A stretch of DNA of 7,254 nucleotides from Candidatus Cryptobacteroides faecihippi (lineage in GTDB: Bacteria > Bacteroidota > Bacteroidia > Bacteroidales > UBA932): positions 1 to 7,254 of the forward strand of contig JAGHSC010000256.1 of NCBI GenBank assembly GCA_018066065.1, read 5' to 3'. A model generated the notes under the pieces. It saw only the letters and a program-made list of their open reading frames with translations, made no database searches and was not told where the DNA came from. This document shows, piece after piece, positions 5,593 through 7,254 of this stretch. Position 1 is the stretch's first letter. Each line of letters opens with the position of its first letter. The position numbers and the translations under genes are program-made.

Positions 5593-7254
5593 GACTTCCT
5601 GTCCCTGAGCACAATCTCCCCGGCAACCGCATCTACCTCGATCACGGAATCCTTGTGGACCGTTCCGGAAAGGATGGCCTTGGCAAGGAGATTCACCAGC
5701 TCACGCTGCATCACCCTCTTCACAGGACGTGCGCCATAGGCCGGATCATAGCCGGCCTGGACCATGTGGTCCTCGAAGGCCTTGGTGAAGTCGATCGCAA
5801 CGCCGTCCTCCGCAAGCCTGCCCTTCAGCTGGTCCATCTGGATGTGAAGGATGTCCCTGATGTCGTTCTGGGTGAGCGGGTCGAACATGATGACCTCGTC
5901 GATCCTGTTCAGGAATTCCGGCCTGACCATCATCTTGAGGACGTCCATGACCTTGCCGTTGCACTCCTCGAGAAGGCTTCGCCTGGTGGCGATGGCCTGC
6001 ATCTCCCTGGCCGTCGGAGCCCGGGCATCCTACTGCCGGAAGCTTCTCCATGTAGGAATGGATGATGTCGGATCCTGCGTTCGAAGTCATGATGAGGATG
6101 GTGTTCTTGAAGTCCACGGTGCGTCCCTTGTTGTCGGTCAGACGGCCGTCATCGAGGACCTGGAGAAGGACGTTGAACACATCCGGGTGTGCCTTCTCGA
6201 TCTCGTCCAGAAGGATGACGGAGTAAGGCTTGCGCCTGACGGCTTCGGTAGCTGGCCGCCCTCATCGTAGCCGACGTATCCTGGAGGCGCGCCGACGAGA
6301 CGGCTGACGGTGTGACGCTCCTGGTACTCGCTCATGTCGATCCTCGTCATCATGTTCTCATCATTGAACAGGAACTCGGCGAGAGCCTTGGCAAGCTCTG
6401 TCTTTCCGACTCCGGTGGTTCCCATGAAGAGGAACGATCCGATCGGTCTCTTGTCGCTTGACAGGCCGGCACGGCTCCTGCGCACTGCATCGGCAACGGC
6501 CTGGATGGCCTGTTCCTGTCCGACCACTCTCCTGTGGAGTGCGTCCTCGATGCGGAGAAGCTTCTCCTTCTCGCTCTCGAGCATCTTCTGCACAGGGATT
6601 CCGGTCCACTTGGCGACGACCTCGGCGATGTCCTGCGGAGTCACGGCCTCGGTGATGATCGGGTCCTCGATGGAAGCCTGGCGGGCACTCAGCTCATCGA
6701 TCTTCTTCTGGGTCTCGGCGATCTTGCCGTAGCGGATCTCGGCAACCTTGCCGTAGTCTCCAGCCCTTTCGGCGGACTGAGCCTCGATCTTGTAGTCCTC
6801 TATCTGCTTCCTGGCCTCCTGAAGGCCGGAAAGGATCTCCTTCTCGTCATTCCAGCGCTTCATCAAGGCGTCGCGCTTCTCGATCTTCCCGGCAAGTTCC
6901 TTCTCGATCTTCTCAGACTTGAGGGAGACACCTTCGCGCTTGACGGCCTCCTTCTCGATCTCGAGCTGCCGGATGTCGCTGACCAGTTCGGCAATCGGCT
7001 CAGGGACGGAATTCATCTCCAGGCGGAGCTTCGATGCTGCCTCATCCATGAGGTCGATGGCCTTGTCCGGGAGGAATCTGCTGGTGATGTAGCGATGCGA
7101 GAGGTTGACTGCAGCGATGAGGGCATCATCCTCGATCCTGACCCTGTGATGGTTCTCGTACTTTTCCTTGAGGCCTCGCATGATGGCGATGGACTCGGCC
7201 GGCGAAGGCTCGTCCACATGCACCATCTGGAATCGTCTCTCGAGTGCCTTGTCC
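5589..7254 (-). pseudogene. clpB: ATP-dependent disaggregase ClpB, 3' part, with two frameshifts
   Basis: ClpB is a hexameric AAA+ chaperone that, with DnaK, pulls proteins out of aggregates in the cytoplasm. The window begins inside the first ATPase domain (DKALERRFQMVHVDEPSP, then HRYITSRFLPDKAIDLMDEA); the N-domain and first Walker motifs lie beyond the edge. The middle coiled-coil domain follows at about 7030-6620. The second ATPase domain has Walker A GTTGVGKTE, GAPPGYVGYDEGGQL, Walker B VILLDEIEKAHPD, the block TSNAGSD, PEFLNRIDEVIMF and sensor 2 GYDPAYGARPVKR, ending GEIVLRDRKS. The coding sequence changes frame twice. One base is missing near 6249/6250, between GGQL and TEAVRRKPYSV. 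One extra base lies near 6005-6033, after SYMEKLPA. Without correction, translation ends at 6138 with a 40-residue tail in the wrong frame and loses the second Walker B. All three segments stay highly conserved in their own frames, so sequencing error or very recent damage is more likely than old decay. The stop overlaps that of the S46 gene. Confidence 0.93.

Noticed and set aside
6138..6249. Programmed frameshifting as an explanation of the clpB frame change
   Set aside because: There is no slippery heptamer or clear stimulatory hairpin at 6249/6250, ClpB is not known to use frameshifting, and a second opposite change follows 220 bp later.

Overview
The window looks like chromosomal DNA from a member of the Bacteroidales (Bacteroidota) with a GC-rich coding bias, possibly a gut or rumen lineage. 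The evidence is a promoter matching the Bacteroidota form TTTG-N19-TAnnTTTG, start codons without a clear Shine-Dalgarno sequence, a PheS with the cysteine-rich insert seen in this phylum, and two secreted peptidases (families C69 and S46) typical of amino-acid-using Bacteroidales. Genes are GC-rich at third positions, while the intergenic DNA is AT-rich. I cannot name genus or species.

Layout. Bases 1-34 are probably the tail of a plus-strand gene that runs in from the left. Two back-to-back intrinsic terminators follow (37-69 for the plus strand, 92-120 for the minus strand). The minus strand then carries a two-gene unit read from right to left: a small secreted protein of unknown function (1212-1640), then pheS (161-1195), 16 bp apart. 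A 79-bp divergent promoter region (1641-1719) separates it from a plus-strand pair: a secreted C69 dipeptidase (1720-3486) and, 12 bp later, a secreted S46 dipeptidyl-peptidase homologue (3499-5592). The right end is the 3' part of clpB on the minus strand (5589-7254, cut by the window edge). Its stop codon shares one CTAG with the stop of the S46 gene.

How the genes fit together. PheS and ClpB are housekeeping proteins (tRNA charging and protein disaggregation). The C69/S46 pair would normally be a periplasmic peptide-digesting unit. Here the S46 protein has Arg where the catalytic His should be, and it has lost two residues that grip the substrate N-terminus, while the Ser and Asp are kept. 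It therefore looks like a peptide-binding pseudoenzyme or a diverged subfamily. This is the most interesting point in the window.

The clpB copy is broken by two single-base frame changes, a loss near 6249/6250 and a gain near 6005-6033. They cancel overall but leave about 73 codons out of frame with stop codons. Sequencing or assembly error is the simplest explanation; recent decay is the alternative. No tRNA, rRNA, CRISPR array, insertion sequence or phage feature was seen.
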